From DATGMB01 sp035293845 (GTDB lineage: Bacteria; Acidobacteriota; Terriglobia; Bryobacterales; Bryobacteraceae), in the NCBI GenBank assembly GCA_035293845.1, contig DATGMB010000332.1, positions 1-15,141 of the forward strand: DNA of 15,141 nt. Direction: 5' to 3'. Positions 1 to 7,022 of the stretch are shown here, piece by piece (within the stretch, counting starts at the first letter, position 1; every line of letters starts with the position of its first letter). Under the pieces are notes generated by a model. It ran no database searches and was not told the DNA's origin. It was given only the letters and a program-made list of their open reading frames with translations. A program made the translations under genes and the position numbers.

Positions 1-1124
1 CCCGGCGCGACGCGTCCGATGTTCATGTGCAGCACCTGTCCGGCCACGGAGGTCGCCGCCTTCAACACATCGAGGTTGGGCATCCCGTAGGCGGCCATCA
101 GCTCCAGCTCCAGTCCATTCTCCCCGTGGTTGAACACGCCCACATCGCTGCCGCTCAGGATGGTGACTCCGGCATCCAGCGCGGCCTTGAAGCTCGCGCG
201 CTTGCGCTGGATTCCCTGCGGCTCGGGTGTGCCCTTCTTCCAGCCTGCGTACTGCGCGGTCGAATAGCCCGCGGCCAGTGTGGGGCACAGCGCGATGTGG
301 CGCTCCGCCATCATCTTGAAGACCTCCGGCGTGCCGCCGTCGCCGTGCTCGATCGTGTCCACGCCCGCGAGGATCGCGCGGCGCATGCCCTCCGCCGTCG
401 AGGAATGCACCGCCACCGGGACGCCCGCGCTGTGCGCGGTTTCCACGGCCATCTTCAGCTCGTCTTCGGTGAACGTCGGGTGCGAGCCCGGCAGCGGCCC
501 GAAGCGGTAATCGGCGTACAGCTTCACCCAATCGGCGCCGTGCGCGATCTGGTCGCGCACCACGCGGATGATCTCCGGCCCGCTGGCCTCCTCGGCGCCC
601 TGCGGCACGCGCCATTCGAGCGCGAACCCCTTGGGCCCGTACGCGCCGGTGGCCACGATCGCCCGCGTTGACGCCAGCACGCGCGGCCCCGGAACGATTC
701 CCTGGTTGACCGCCTGCTTCAGCTCCACATCGGCGTAGCCTGCGCCTTCGGTGCCCAGGTCGCGGATCGTGGTGAAGCCCGCCATCAGCTCATCGCGCAG
801 ATGGTTCACCGCGCGCGCGACGCGCAGTGCCAGGCCTTCGTGCTCCACCTGGTCGTTCCACGAAGTTTCGTTGTAAGCGTGCAGGAGGATATGCGAGTGC
901 CCCTCGACCAGCCCCGGCAACAGCGTCATGCCGCGCAATTCGACGATTTTGGCGCCGCCCGTCTCGATGCCGTCCGCCGGACCGGCGGCCTGAATGCGGT
1001 CGCCGCTCACCCGCACCGCCCATCCCTGGTGCATCGCTTCGCCATCGAAGACCCGATCCGGCTTAAGGACCGTCTGAGCGAGCAGACCGGCGGCACAGAG
1101 ACATAGACTCAACACGAAGCGCAT
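1..1124 (-). CDS. Secreted metal-dependent amidohydrolase (imidazolonepropionase-like), C-terminus cut by window edge
   Basis: This is an amidohydrolase-superfamily TIM-barrel hydrolase; 374 codons are visible and the frame is open through base 1. It starts with a short Sec signal (residues 1-16, MRFVLSLCLCAAGLLA, probable cleavage before Q17), so it should act outside the cytoplasm. The full set of metal ligands is visible: HSH at 76-78 in GLVEGHSH, the carbamylatable Lys201 in DWVKLY, His240 in VAVHSS, His260 in TIEHGDG and Asp327 in SGSDVG. The visible part ends in NIGRVAPG, which in this family precedes the closing beta-sandwich (GxLADL), so about 40-60 residues are missing. The substrate cannot be read; relatives hydrolyse cyclic amides or peptide-like bonds (prolidase/imidazolonepropionase group). 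It lies 34 bp downstream of the DoxX-like gene on the same strand. A perfect TATAAT ends 6 nt before the ATG, with no Shine-Dalgarno. Confidence 0.9.
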   Translation of the reverse strand, partial: MRFVLSLCLCAAGLLAQTVLKPDRVFDGEAMHQGWAVRVSGDRIQAAGPADGIETGGAKIVELRGMTLLPGLVEGHSHILLHAYNETSWNDQVEHEGLALRVARAVNHLRDELMAGFTTIRDLGTEGAGYADVELKQAVNQGIVPGPRVLASTRAIVATGAYGPKGFALEWRVPQGAEEASGPEIIRVVRDQIAHGADWVKLYADYRFGPLPGSHPTFTEDELKMAVETAHSAGVPVAVHSSTAEGMRRAILAGVDTIEHGDGGTPEVFKMMAERHIALCPTLAAGYSTAQYAGWKKGTPEPQGIQRKRASFKAALDAGVTILSGSDVGVFNHGENGLELELMAAYGMPNLDVLKAATSVAGQVLHMNIGRVAP

Positions 1125-1130
1125 GGCGCA

Positions 1131-1136
1131 ATTATA
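1131..1136 (-). promoter_or_regulatory. Perfect -10 box placed for a leaderless amidohydrolase transcript
   Basis: On the minus strand TATAAT is followed by six bases and then the ATG at 1124, so transcription would begin at or next to the A of the start codon. No good -35 hexamer is visible 16-18 bp upstream, and no Shine-Dalgarno is present. The site lies in the 34-bp gap after the DoxX-like gene, so the amidohydrolase may have its own promoter besides any read-through. Confidence 0.5.
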
Positions 1137-1158
1137 AGCGGTGGCGCAGAGGCATCGC

Positions 1159-2070
1159 TTACGCGCCGCCGGCGTGCCCGGCTGCCGCGCGCGGGACGGC
1201 TGCAGCGGCGCGCGCCAGCGAGAGTATCGCTCCGCCGAACAGCAGCGTGTCGGCAAAGTAGTTGAGCCCCTCGACCTGCACCGCGGCGCTCGGGTCCGCC
1301 AGCGCGCCGATCAGCACCGGGACGTAAATCGCCAGCACCAGGAGCACGATCCATGCGCCGAGATACGCGGCCGCCATGCGAATCTGCGGCCGCAGAAGAA
1401 CGGAGACGCCGGCGCTAACGAGCAACGCGCCCGTCACATAGTCGACGACGGAGCGGGCGGGAACCCACGCGGGCATCTCCTTTGCGAGCGGAACTCCAGG
1501 GAGCCCGAGCGGATGCAAAAAATGCTCCACGCCGAAAAAGATCGCGGCGGCCGCGACCGGCATGCGGCCCACGGCGATCAGCCATTTGCCCCCGCGGTCG
1601 CTACTGCCGATGGCGCTTCCCGCCAAAACCCAGCCGGCGCCGCCGAACGCCATCTCGCGGAATACGATGGTCCACGGGAGCCGGCCGCCGGTGGTGATCG
1701 CCCCGGGGAGATGCAGCATCGCCACGAAGAGGAACATCATGGTTCCGAACAGCAGGCCGGACCACCGCACCTGAATTTTCGTCGCGATGCTCAGCGACGC
1801 CGCGATCAGCGCAACGCCAACGAAATCCACCCAAAACATCCGCAGGGGCATGTACCGCGGCACCAGGGCCAGCAGGGCCTGCGGGTTCGCAAGATGTTCG
1901 GCGCCGAAAACGGCAAGCGGAAGGGCGAAGCAGAGGTGCGTCAGGGCTACGGCCTTTTCGATGCCGCGAGCCTGGAGCAAATCCTTCGTCGCGGCCGCGA
2001 GGCCAATCGCGAGCAGCGCGAGACCGGCGGCGGACATCGCGAGGGCGGTGCGCGAGAGTTCGTGGGGCAC
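1159..2070 (-). CDS. DoxX-like integral membrane protein with internally duplicated domain
   Basis: A 303-residue, very hydrophobic protein with about eight predicted membrane helices. It is built from two copies of one unit. Copy one (about residues 39-155) has FGAEHL at 55-60 followed by a YMPLRMFW segment. Copy two (about 160-288) has FGVEHF at 179-184 followed by WVPARSVVDY. The FGxEH plus aromatic/Pro pattern followed by a long helix resembles the DoxX/DoxD-like family, whose single units are usually 120-160 residues, so this looks like a fused pair. Function is unknown; family members are membrane partners in redox or stress processes. The start used is GTG at 2070; an ATG at residue 12 (2037) is the alternative, and neither has a clear Shine-Dalgarno. 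TAGAAT ends 6 nt before the GTG, favouring a leaderless start at 2070. It probably shares a transcript with the amidohydrolase. Confidence 0.8.
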   Translation of the reverse strand: MPHELSRTALAMSAAGLALLAIGLAAATKDLLQARGIEKAVALTHLCFALPLAVFGAEHLANPQALLALVPRYMPLRMFWVDFVGVALIAASLSIATKIQVRWSGLLFGTMMFLFVAMLHLPGAITTGGRLPWTIVFREMAFGGAGWVLAGSAIGSSDRGGKWLIAVGRMPVAAAAIFFGVEHFLHPLGLPGVPLAKEMPAWVPARSVVDYVTGALLVSAGVSVLLRPQIRMAAAYLGAWIVLLVLAIYVPVLIGALADPSAAVQVEGLNYFADTLLFGGAILSLARAAAAVPRAAAGHAGGA

Positions 2071-2076
2071 GGCGAC

Positions 2077-2082
2077 ATTCTA
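2077..2082 (-). promoter_or_regulatory. -10-like box for the DoxX-like gene
   Basis: TAGAAT on the minus strand (five of six consensus bases) ends exactly six bases before the GTG at 2070, the same geometry as at the amidohydrolase gene. No convincing -35 is seen. If real, the mRNA starts at the GTG; if translation starts at the ATG at 2037 the leader would be about 33 nt. Confidence 0.4.
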
Positions 2083-2142
2083 CGCCAATCGGGAATCAGC
2101 GCAGGCAGGGCCGGCACGGTTTCCCCGCGCCGAAAATTGTTC

Positions 2143-2148
2143 TATGAT
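2143..2148 (+). promoter_or_regulatory. -10-like box for the Gfo/Idh/MocA gene
   Basis: TATGAT (five of six consensus bases) lies 10 nt before the ATG at 2159. No good -35 and no Shine-Dalgarno are visible. It overlaps the alternative ATG at 2144, which argues against that earlier start. The leader would be only a few nucleotides long. Confidence 0.35.
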
Positions 2149-2158
2149 CTCAGCCATT

Positions 2159-3472
2159 ATGGATACCGCGCTTTCCCGCCGCTCGATTCTCGCCGCATCG
2201 GCTTTTACCATCGTCCGGCCGCAGCTCGTCCGGGGCCAGGGCAAGGAGAAACTACGCGCCGGTCTGGTCGGCTGCGGCGGCCGCGGCACGCAGGCGGCGG
2301 TCGATATGCTCACCGGGAACGAGAACGTGGAGCTTGTCGCCATGGCGGATATCTTCGAGGACCACCTGGAGGGCTCGCTCAAGAGCCTCCGCGATCCCAA
2401 GTACATCAGCCGCCATGCGGGGATTGTCGTCGAGCGGGGCGGCCAGCCGAAGGAGATGTCCGCGCGCGACCTCGTCGAATCCATTCAGCCCCGCGTCGCC
2501 GTCACGCCCGACCGCCATTTCGTCGGGTTCGACGCCTACCAGAAGCTCGCTGCCTCCGATCTCGATATCGTCATGCTCGCCACGCCGCCCGGCTACCGGC
2601 CGATCCACTTCGAGGCCGCCGTCGAAGCGGGCAAGCACGTCTTCACGGAAAAGCCGATTGCCACGGACGCCACCGGCGTCCGCCGCTTCATGGCCGCCGG
2701 CCGCAAGGCCGCCGAAAAGCACCTGACCGTGATGAGCGGCGCGCAGCGGCACGAGGACCGGCCTTACGTCGAGACCGTGCAGAAGATCCACGACGGAGCG
2801 CTCGGCGAAGTCGTCGCGCTCTATGCCAATTACCTCTCCGGCCCGGTCTTCCATGCCAACGCCCGCGATCCCAAATGGGGCGACATGGAGTGGGAGCACC
2901 GCAACTGGTACTCCTTCCTCTGGCTTTGCGGCGACCAGATCGTCGAGCAGCACTTCCACAACATCGATTTCATGAACTGGGTGATGGGCGCGCACCCGGA
3001 GCGCGTGGTCGCCTCCGGCGGCGCGGCCTGGCGCCCGCGCGCCGCGCTGTACGGCAACATCTACGACCATATGTCGTCCGATTTCACCTACCCCAACGGC
3101 GTGCATCTTTCGAGCACCTGCCGGCAGTATCCGCGCGGCTCTTTTAACAATGTGAGCGATACGATCGTGGGCACGAAGGGACGCGCCGGTGGCACGGAAC
3201 TCGGGACGAAGGGCATCAGCGCTTACGTGCAGGAGCACATCGACGCGGTGAATTCGATTCTCGGACGCGGGCCTTATATCAATCAGTCGATCCCGATCGC
3301 CGAAAGCACGCTGACCTGCATCATGGCGCGGGAATCCGCCTATTCCGGCATGGCGATTACGTGGGACCAGATCCTGAACTCGCAGCAGGATCTGATGCCG
3401 AAGCAGTTCGGCTACGATCTCCAAACGGAGCCTGCGCCGCTGCCCGTTCCCGGGCAATATAAGTTCGTGTAA
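2159..3472 (+). CDS. Exported Gfo/Idh/MocA-family NAD(P)-dependent oxidoreductase
   Basis: A 437-residue sugar-type dehydrogenase. The N-terminus MDTALSRRSILAAS is a twin-arginine-type signal, as expected for a cofactor-containing enzyme folded before export. The Rossmann nucleotide-binding loop is GCGGRG at 38-43, the family EKP motif is at 164-166 (VFTEKPIAT), and the catalytic His-x-x-Asp pair is His267/Asp270 within HNIDF. The C-terminal half is the alpha/beta domain that shapes the substrate site, and the length is normal for the secreted branch common in Acidobacteria and Planctomycetes. The substrate is likely a sugar or sugar derivative but cannot be specified. The frame is open much further upstream (to 1787), but that stretch lies antisense to the DoxX-like gene and has no domain; ATG 2159 places the Tat motif correctly. 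ATG 2144 is a possible alternative. The gene is convergent with the isomerase operon. Confidence 0.92.
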   Translation: MDTALSRRSILAASAFTIVRPQLVRGQGKEKLRAGLVGCGGRGTQAAVDMLTGNENVELVAMADIFEDHLEGSLKSLRDPKYISRHAGIVVERGGQPKEMSARDLVESIQPRVAVTPDRHFVGFDAYQKLAASDLDIVMLATPPGYRPIHFEAAVEAGKHVFTEKPIATDATGVRRFMAAGRKAAEKHLTVMSGAQRHEDRPYVETVQKIHDGALGEVVALYANYLSGPVFHANARDPKWGDMEWEHRNWYSFLWLCGDQIVEQHFHNIDFMNWVMGAHPERVVASGGAAWRPRAALYGNIYDHMSSDFTYPNGVHLSSTCRQYPRGSFNNVSDTIVGTKGRAGGTELGTKGISAYVQEHIDAVNSILGRGPYINQSIPIAESTLTCIMARESAYSGMAITWDQILNSQQDLMPKQFGYDLQTEPAPLPVPGQYKFV

Positions 3473-3553
3473 CCCGTGCGAGCCTAAGTCTCGACAGGGG
3501 GCCCATGGCTGCGAAGCTTCTGTAACCGGCCAGGCCATGCCGTTCTTACAACG

Positions 3554-3580
3554 AAAACCCGCTTGTCAACAGGCGGTTTT
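3554..3580 (+). terminator. Bidirectional rho-independent terminator between convergent genes
   Basis: The hairpin pairs AAAACCCGCTTG with CAGGCGGTTTT around a TCAA loop: eleven pairs including one G-U, with one bulged C. The A-run on one side and T-run on the other let it work in both directions. It lies 81 bp after the Gfo/Idh stop and 86 bp after the isomerase stop on the other strand. Confidence 0.65.
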
Positions 3581-3613
3581 GGGCGATAAGTTATTGATTC
3601 CATTACCAGGCAG

Positions 3614-3633
3614 CCGCCTGTTACAGGCGGTTT
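3614..3633 (+). terminator. Second hairpin in the convergent gap
   Basis: CCGCCTGT and ACAGGCGG are perfect 8-bp arms around a single central T, followed by TTT on the plus strand. The 3' arm plus tail repeats ACAGGCGGTTT of the hairpin 54 bp upstream. The T-tract is short, so it is a weak terminator at best. On the minus strand it would be met first by the isomerase transcript and may act as a 3'-end stabiliser. Confidence 0.4.
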
Positions 3634-3666
3634 CCCGTTGGCGGGCGGGCCATCGGCTGGTTTCCG

Positions 3667-4521
3667 CTACGCGGTTCCGCTCAAAATCCGCTCGAACCGC
3701 CGGTTGACTTCGCGAAGAGATTCGCCGTCTCCGCCTGCCAGCTCCACGGTCGCCGTGCCGCGGTACCCGATTTCGGCCAGCGCCGCGTGCACGGCACGCC
3801 AGTCGATCTCGCCTTCGAGCAGCGGCGTGAACTCCGCCTGCCGTTTACGGAACGCGAAGTCCTTGATGTGCAGCTTGGCGATCCGCTTTCCCAGAGTGCG
3901 GATCCAGTCCTGCGGATAGCCCCAGATTTCGATGTTTCCCACGTCGAAATACGCCCGCACCCACGGCGATTCGAATTCGTCGACATAGCGGGCCATCTCG
4001 AGCGGGCTTAGGAGAAACTTATTCCACACCTCTTCGATCCCGATCGCCACCTTCAGCCCGGCGGCCAGCGGTATTAGCTGCCGGATCTGCCGCCGGCTGC
4101 GCTCCCACGCCTCCGCATAGGTAGTCTGCGGGTTGACCACGGCCGGAACCAGCAGCACGGTGTCCGCGCCCCACAGCTTCGCGTTGCGCAGGCTGGTGCG
4201 CATGCCCTCCATGCCGCGCTCGACCACGGCCGGGTCCGCAGAGGAGAGCGGCGAGCTCCAATGCTCGGCGTTCATCACGGAATGGATCGGCAGCTCCGCC
4301 GCGCGCGACGCCGCCAGCATCTCTTCCGCCTGCGCTGGATCCGGCGCGGTCGGGCACTCGATCGCCTCGAATCCGGCGTCCTTCGCCAATTGGAAGCGCT
4401 CACGCACGCCGAGACTCTTCGGCAGCATGTTGAATTCGACCGCCTTGCGAATCGGCAGGCGGGCCGGCGCGGCGGAAGCCGCCGTCGCGGCAGCGGAGAA
4501 CAGGAAGCCTCTTCGCGTCAT
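3667..4521 (-). CDS. Exported sugar-phosphate isomerase/epimerase-like TIM-barrel protein
   Basis: A 284-residue member of the xylose-isomerase-like TIM-barrel family (AP endonuclease 2 fold). A Tat-type leader starts the protein (MTRRGFLFSAAATAASA), so it is probably exported. Metal-ligand positions typical of the family are visible: Glu163/164 in GIEEVWN, Asp193 in YFDVGN, His218 in KLHIKDF and Glu260 in TVELAG. The barrel starts near FNMLPKSLG. The reaction is probably isomerisation or epimerisation of a keto-sugar or related acid; specificity cannot be read. ATG 4521 is chosen because AAGG lies just upstream and the Tat motif sits at the N-terminus; the frame is open to 4668, but that extension would overlap the RraA-like gene and has no domain. 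It is the last gene of a minus-strand set, 32 bp after the RraA-like stop. Confidence 0.88.
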   Translation of the reverse strand: MTRRGFLFSAAATAASAAPARLPIRKAVEFNMLPKSLGVRERFQLAKDAGFEAIECPTAPDPAQAEEMLAASRAAELPIHSVMNAEHWSSPLSSADPAVVERGMEGMRTSLRNAKLWGADTVLLVPAVVNPQTTYAEAWERSRRQIRQLIPLAAGLKVAIGIEEVWNKFLLSPLEMARYVDEFESPWVRAYFDVGNIEIWGYPQDWIRTLGKRIAKLHIKDFAFRKRQAEFTPLLEGEIDWRAVHAALAEIGYRGTATVELAGGDGESLREVNRRFERILSGTA

Positions 4522-4535
4522 GACCTTGTAACCAG

Positions 4536-4553
4536 GGCAGGCACGGGCCTGCC
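4536..4553 (-). other. Intercistronic hairpin directly after the RraA-like stop codon
   Basis: Perfect 7-bp arms (GGCAGGC and GCCTGCC) flank a four-base loop and abut the TAA of the RraA-like gene. No T-tract follows, so it is not an ordinary terminator. It occupies over half of the 32-bp gap before the isomerase start and could set relative expression by mRNA processing or 3'-end protection. Confidence 0.5.
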
Positions 4554-5522
4554 TTATTGCCCTCGGCCTCCGCGGCCGCCCTGAGGCCGCGGCGTGGTGG
4601 CGCGCTTCAGTTCGGCGTCGAACTGCGCGCGTGTCATTTTCAGTTTTTCGGGATGCTGATCGATCCACTTCGCCAGCGCCGCAAACTTCGCCGGCGTCCA
4701 GCCGCCTTCGAATTCCGCGCCGTTGGTGCCCTGTTTGTTGAGCTCGAAATTGAACGCGTCCTGCAAATTGGTGAACTCGGCGCGCACGATGGCCTGCTCG
4801 GCCAGGTGCGCCGGGATGAAGATCACGCCGTCGCGCTTCGCCAGCACCAGGTCGCCCGGCAGCACGGTGGCGCGGCCGATCCGCACCGGCACGTTGATGC
4901 CCGTCAATTGCATCTGCGCCCAGGCGGAAGGATCGTAGCCGCGGTACAGCCCGTTGAGGCCGGCGATCTCGCGGTTCTCCTCCGCGTCGCGGATGCCCGC
5001 GTCGAATACGAACCCGGAGTGCGTGTGCGCCGCAATCCCGCTCCCCAGGTTCGAACCGATGATGGTGCCTTCGACGATCTTGCCGTAGCCATCCACCACC
5101 ATCGTGTCGCCCTGCTGCAGCATCGCGATTACCCAGCTATTGGTGCCGCTGACGCGCCCTTCGGCGCGGCCTTCCTCGGCCACCGCGTTGGCCATGTCCG
5201 GCCGGCGCGGCATGAACTGCGCGGTCAGCGCGCGGCCGGCAAACGGCTTCTCCGGGTGCAGCGCCTGCCAGCCGCCATCGAACTGGTTCACGTAACCCTG
5301 CCCGCGCAGGTAGTCCCACACGTCTTCGATGGAAACGTCGAGCGCCCGCTCGAGCAGGCCGTCGGCGATCTTCGGCCGCCCGTCCGGGAACCGCTCGCCC
5401 TTCCACTCCGAGGTGTAAAACAGGATCTGGTCCCGATTCGGCTTGATTTGGGCAAACGTGATCTGCGCAAACGCGCCCGCCGCCATCAGCAGCGCGCACG
5501 CGAACCTGTATGTGCGTTTCAT
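4554..5522 (-). CDS. Secreted RraA-like / HMG-aldolase-fold protein
   Basis: A 322-residue protein of the RraA-like family (often mis-named demethylmenaquinone methyltransferase), which includes class II pyruvate aldolases and oxaloacetate decarboxylases. A Sec signal covers about residues 1-24 (MKRTYRFACALLMAAGAFA...). The fold signature is present: DGYGKIVEG near 144-152, a GSNLGSG loop near 157, FDAGIRD with Arg178-Asp179, and the closing PGDLVLAKRDGVIFIP at 222-237. It is longer than the 160-230 residues usual for the family: about 80 extra N-terminal residues and a C-terminal tail ending in Gly/Arg-rich PRPQGGRGGRGQ. The likely role is retro-aldol cleavage or decarboxylation of a keto acid, which would suit a product of the upstream enolase-superfamily enzyme; this is inference. 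The start has a strong AGAGGAG 7 nt upstream that overlaps the previous gene's stop, a sign of coupled translation. Confidence 0.87.
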   Translation of the reverse strand: MKRTYRFACALLMAAGAFAQITFAQIKPNRDQILFYTSEWKGERFPDGRPKIADGLLERALDVSIEDVWDYLRGQGYVNQFDGGWQALHPEKPFAGRALTAQFMPRRPDMANAVAEEGRAEGRVSGTNSWVIAMLQQGDTMVVDGYGKIVEGTIIGSNLGSGIAAHTHSGFVFDAGIRDAEENREIAGLNGLYRGYDPSAWAQMQLTGINVPVRIGRATVLPGDLVLAKRDGVIFIPAHLAEQAIVRAEFTNLQDAFNFELNKQGTNGAEFEGGWTPAKFAALAKWIDQHPEKLKMTRAQFDAELKRATTPRPQGGRGGRGQ

Positions 5523-5529
5523 GGACGAT

Positions 5530-5536
5530 CTCCTCT
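5530..5536 (-). promoter_or_regulatory. Shine-Dalgarno of the RraA-like gene overlapping the upstream stop codon
   Basis: AGAGGAG on the minus strand shares bases with the TAG (5537-5535) of the enolase-superfamily gene and sits 7 nt before the ATG at 5522. Ribosomes ending on the first gene would land on this site, so translation of the two genes is probably coupled. Confidence 0.75.
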
Positions 5537-6950
5537 AAGCCCGCTCCGGCTGGCCGAACGGGAACAACGGCGCCCCCGCCATGCTCCACAGGTGATCCGC
5601 CGAGCGCTCCTTATCCCACTGCGGCGTGGGCGCGAAGTACTCGGTGCCGGGCATGAGGTGGCGCCGCACCACGTCTTCGTTCAGCGTGATGCCGAGGCCC
5701 GGCTTATCCGGCACCGTGATGAAACCCTTGTTAATGATCGGCTTCTCGATTCCTTCCACCAGATCCTGCCACCACGGCACGTCGAGCGAATGGTTTTCGC
5801 ATGCCAGAAAGTTCTCGGTTGCCGCCGCGCAGTGTACCGACGCCATCGCGCCGATCGGCAGCCCCGCGTAGTGCATCGCCATCGGCACGCCGTATTCCAT
5901 GGCCGCGTCGCCGATCTTATGGGTTTCGAGGATGCCGCCCGAGGTCGAGATATCCGGATGGATTTTGCTCACCGCGTGCTTCTCGCAGAGGTTGATGAAT
6001 CCTTCCTTGAGGTAAATGTCCTCGCCGGTCAGGATGGGTGTGGGGCTTTCCGCGGTGATGTGCTGCAGCATCTCCGTGTACTGCCACGGAATCACGTCCT
6101 CCATCCACGCCAGGTTGTATTTTTCGTACGCCTTGCCCAGCCGGATGATGGAATTGACGCCGAGGTGGCCGAGGTGATCCATCGAGAGCGGAATTTCCAT
6201 GCCGACGGCCTCGCGGATGGCCGCGACATAGGTGCAGAGCATGTCGATGCCTTTGTCCGTCACTTCGGTCGCGACGAAGGGATGCGGCAGCACGCGCTGC
6301 TCCCACGGGCTCAGGCCGCTCGGCCGCGTCACCGTGCCGGGAGTCCTGGCAATGAACTCGATGCCCAGGTCCATCTTGAGCCAGGTAATGCCCATGACTT
6401 CCTTGCGCTCTTTCATGCGCTGCGCATAGACCTTGGGATCGTCGGATTCGGTGGTATCCGCGTAGATGCGGATCTTGTCGCGGAATTTGCCGCCGAGCAT
6501 CTGGTAGATCGGCACGCCGTAGACTTTGCCCGCGATATCCCATAGCGCCTCTTCGATGGCCACGACGCCGCCGGCCTGCCGCCCGTGATAACCGAACTGC
6601 TTGATTTTCTGGAACAGGTAAGTGATGCGCAGCGGATTCTCATTCAGCAGCCGGCTCTTCAGGAAAAGCGCATAAGTGGCGCTCGCGCCGTCGCGCACCT
6701 CGCCCAGGCCGTACACGCCCTGGTTGGTGTCGAGCCGCACAATCGTGCACGGGCTCGGCCCCGGCTTGACGACCGTCGCCACCCGCAGATCCGTGATCTT
6801 CAGCGTCGAGGGGCTGGAATGCGTGTTGACGTTCTTCACCGGCGATTCCTGCTCCGCCTCGGCGTTGCGGCCGAGCAGCGCGCCTCCCAGCGCTGCTGCC
6901 GATGACTGAAGCAGCGCGCGCCGCCCGACCTTCCCGTTCTGATTCGGCAT
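5535..6950 (-). CDS. Exported mandelate racemase/muconate lactonizing (enolase superfamily) enzyme, sugar-acid dehydratase-like
   Basis: A 471-residue enolase-superfamily protein. It begins with a Tat-like leader (GKVGRRALLQSSAAALGGALLG). The capping domain covers about residues 50-165, then the barrel: Lys192 in WLKMDLG, metal ligands Asp258 (SMDHLG), Glu284 (WMEDV) and Glu310 (LTGEDIY), Asp333 (KIHPDIS) and His360 (MAMHYAG), which matches the Asp/His dyad of the mandelate racemase group. The Lys motif is KMD rather than KxK, suggesting acid-sugar dehydration more than racemisation; the exact substrate is unknown. Family length is usually 370-420, the excess being leader and C-terminal tail. 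ATG 6950 is chosen over in-frame GTG 6956 because GGGAGGG is 8 nt from the ATG but only 2 nt from the GTG. It heads the enzyme set ahead of the RraA-like and isomerase genes. Confidence 0.9.
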   Translation of the reverse strand: MPNQNGKVGRRALLQSSAAALGGALLGRNAEAEQESPVKNVNTHSSPSTLKITDLRVATVVKPGPSPCTIVRLDTNQGVYGLGEVRDGASATYALFLKSRLLNENPLRITYLFQKIKQFGYHGRQAGGVVAIEEALWDIAGKVYGVPIYQMLGGKFRDKIRIYADTTESDDPKVYAQRMKERKEVMGITWLKMDLGIEFIARTPGTVTRPSGLSPWEQRVLPHPFVATEVTDKGIDMLCTYVAAIREAVGMEIPLSMDHLGHLGVNSIIRLGKAYEKYNLAWMEDVIPWQYTEMLQHITAESPTPILTGEDIYLKEGFINLCEKHAVSKIHPDISTSGGILETHKIGDAAMEYGVPMAMHYAGLPIGAMASVHCAAATENFLACENHSLDVPWWQDLVEGIEKPIINKGFITVPDKPGLGITLNEDVVRRHLMPGTEYFAPTPQWDKERSADHLWSMAGAPLFPFGQPERA

Positions 6951-6958
6951 GCTCACTT

Positions 6959-6965
6959 CCCTCCC
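6959..6965 (-). promoter_or_regulatory. Shine-Dalgarno deciding the start of the enolase-superfamily gene
   Basis: GGGAGGG on the minus strand is 8 nt upstream of the ATG at 6950. An in-frame GTG at 6956 would be only 2 nt away, too close, so the ATG is preferred. Confidence 0.7.
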
Positions 6966-6994
6966 ATCCTGTGTACTTCAGAGTTCCGGGGGGA

Positions 6995-7003
6995 ATTGTA
7001 TCA
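6995..7003 (-). promoter_or_regulatory. Extended -10 promoter candidate for the enzyme operon
   Basis: TGATACAAT on the minus strand is an extended -10 (TGn plus TACAAT, five of six consensus bases) in the 72-bp gap between the malectin regulator and the enolase-superfamily gene. Transcription would start near 6988, leaving a leader of about 38 nt with the Shine-Dalgarno inside it. No -35 is evident. Read-through from the regulator gene is equally possible. Confidence 0.4.
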
Positions 7004-7022
7004 GGTGGCGGCGGTGCACGGG

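Noticed and set aside
1787..2158. N-terminal extension of the Gfo/Idh frame
   Set aside because: It would overlap the DoxX-like gene on the other strand and bury the SRRSIL Tat motif 130 residues inside the protein.
1141..3147. 668-codon open frame on the plus strand across the DoxX-like and Gfo/Idh genes
   Set aside because: Arg/Gly/His-rich composition with no domain; it runs antisense to one real gene and out of frame with another, as expected in high-GC DNA.
4522..4668. 49-residue extension of the isomerase upstream of ATG 4521
   Set aside because: It would overlap the 3' end of the RraA-like gene, has no domain character, and displaces the Tat signal from the N-terminus.
4557..6545. 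662-codon open frame on the plus strand opposite the RraA-like and enolase-superfamily genes
   Set aside because: Its translation is Arg/His/Val-rich and shows no family signature, while the minus strand has two complete enzymes with catalytic residues and strong Shine-Dalgarno sites.
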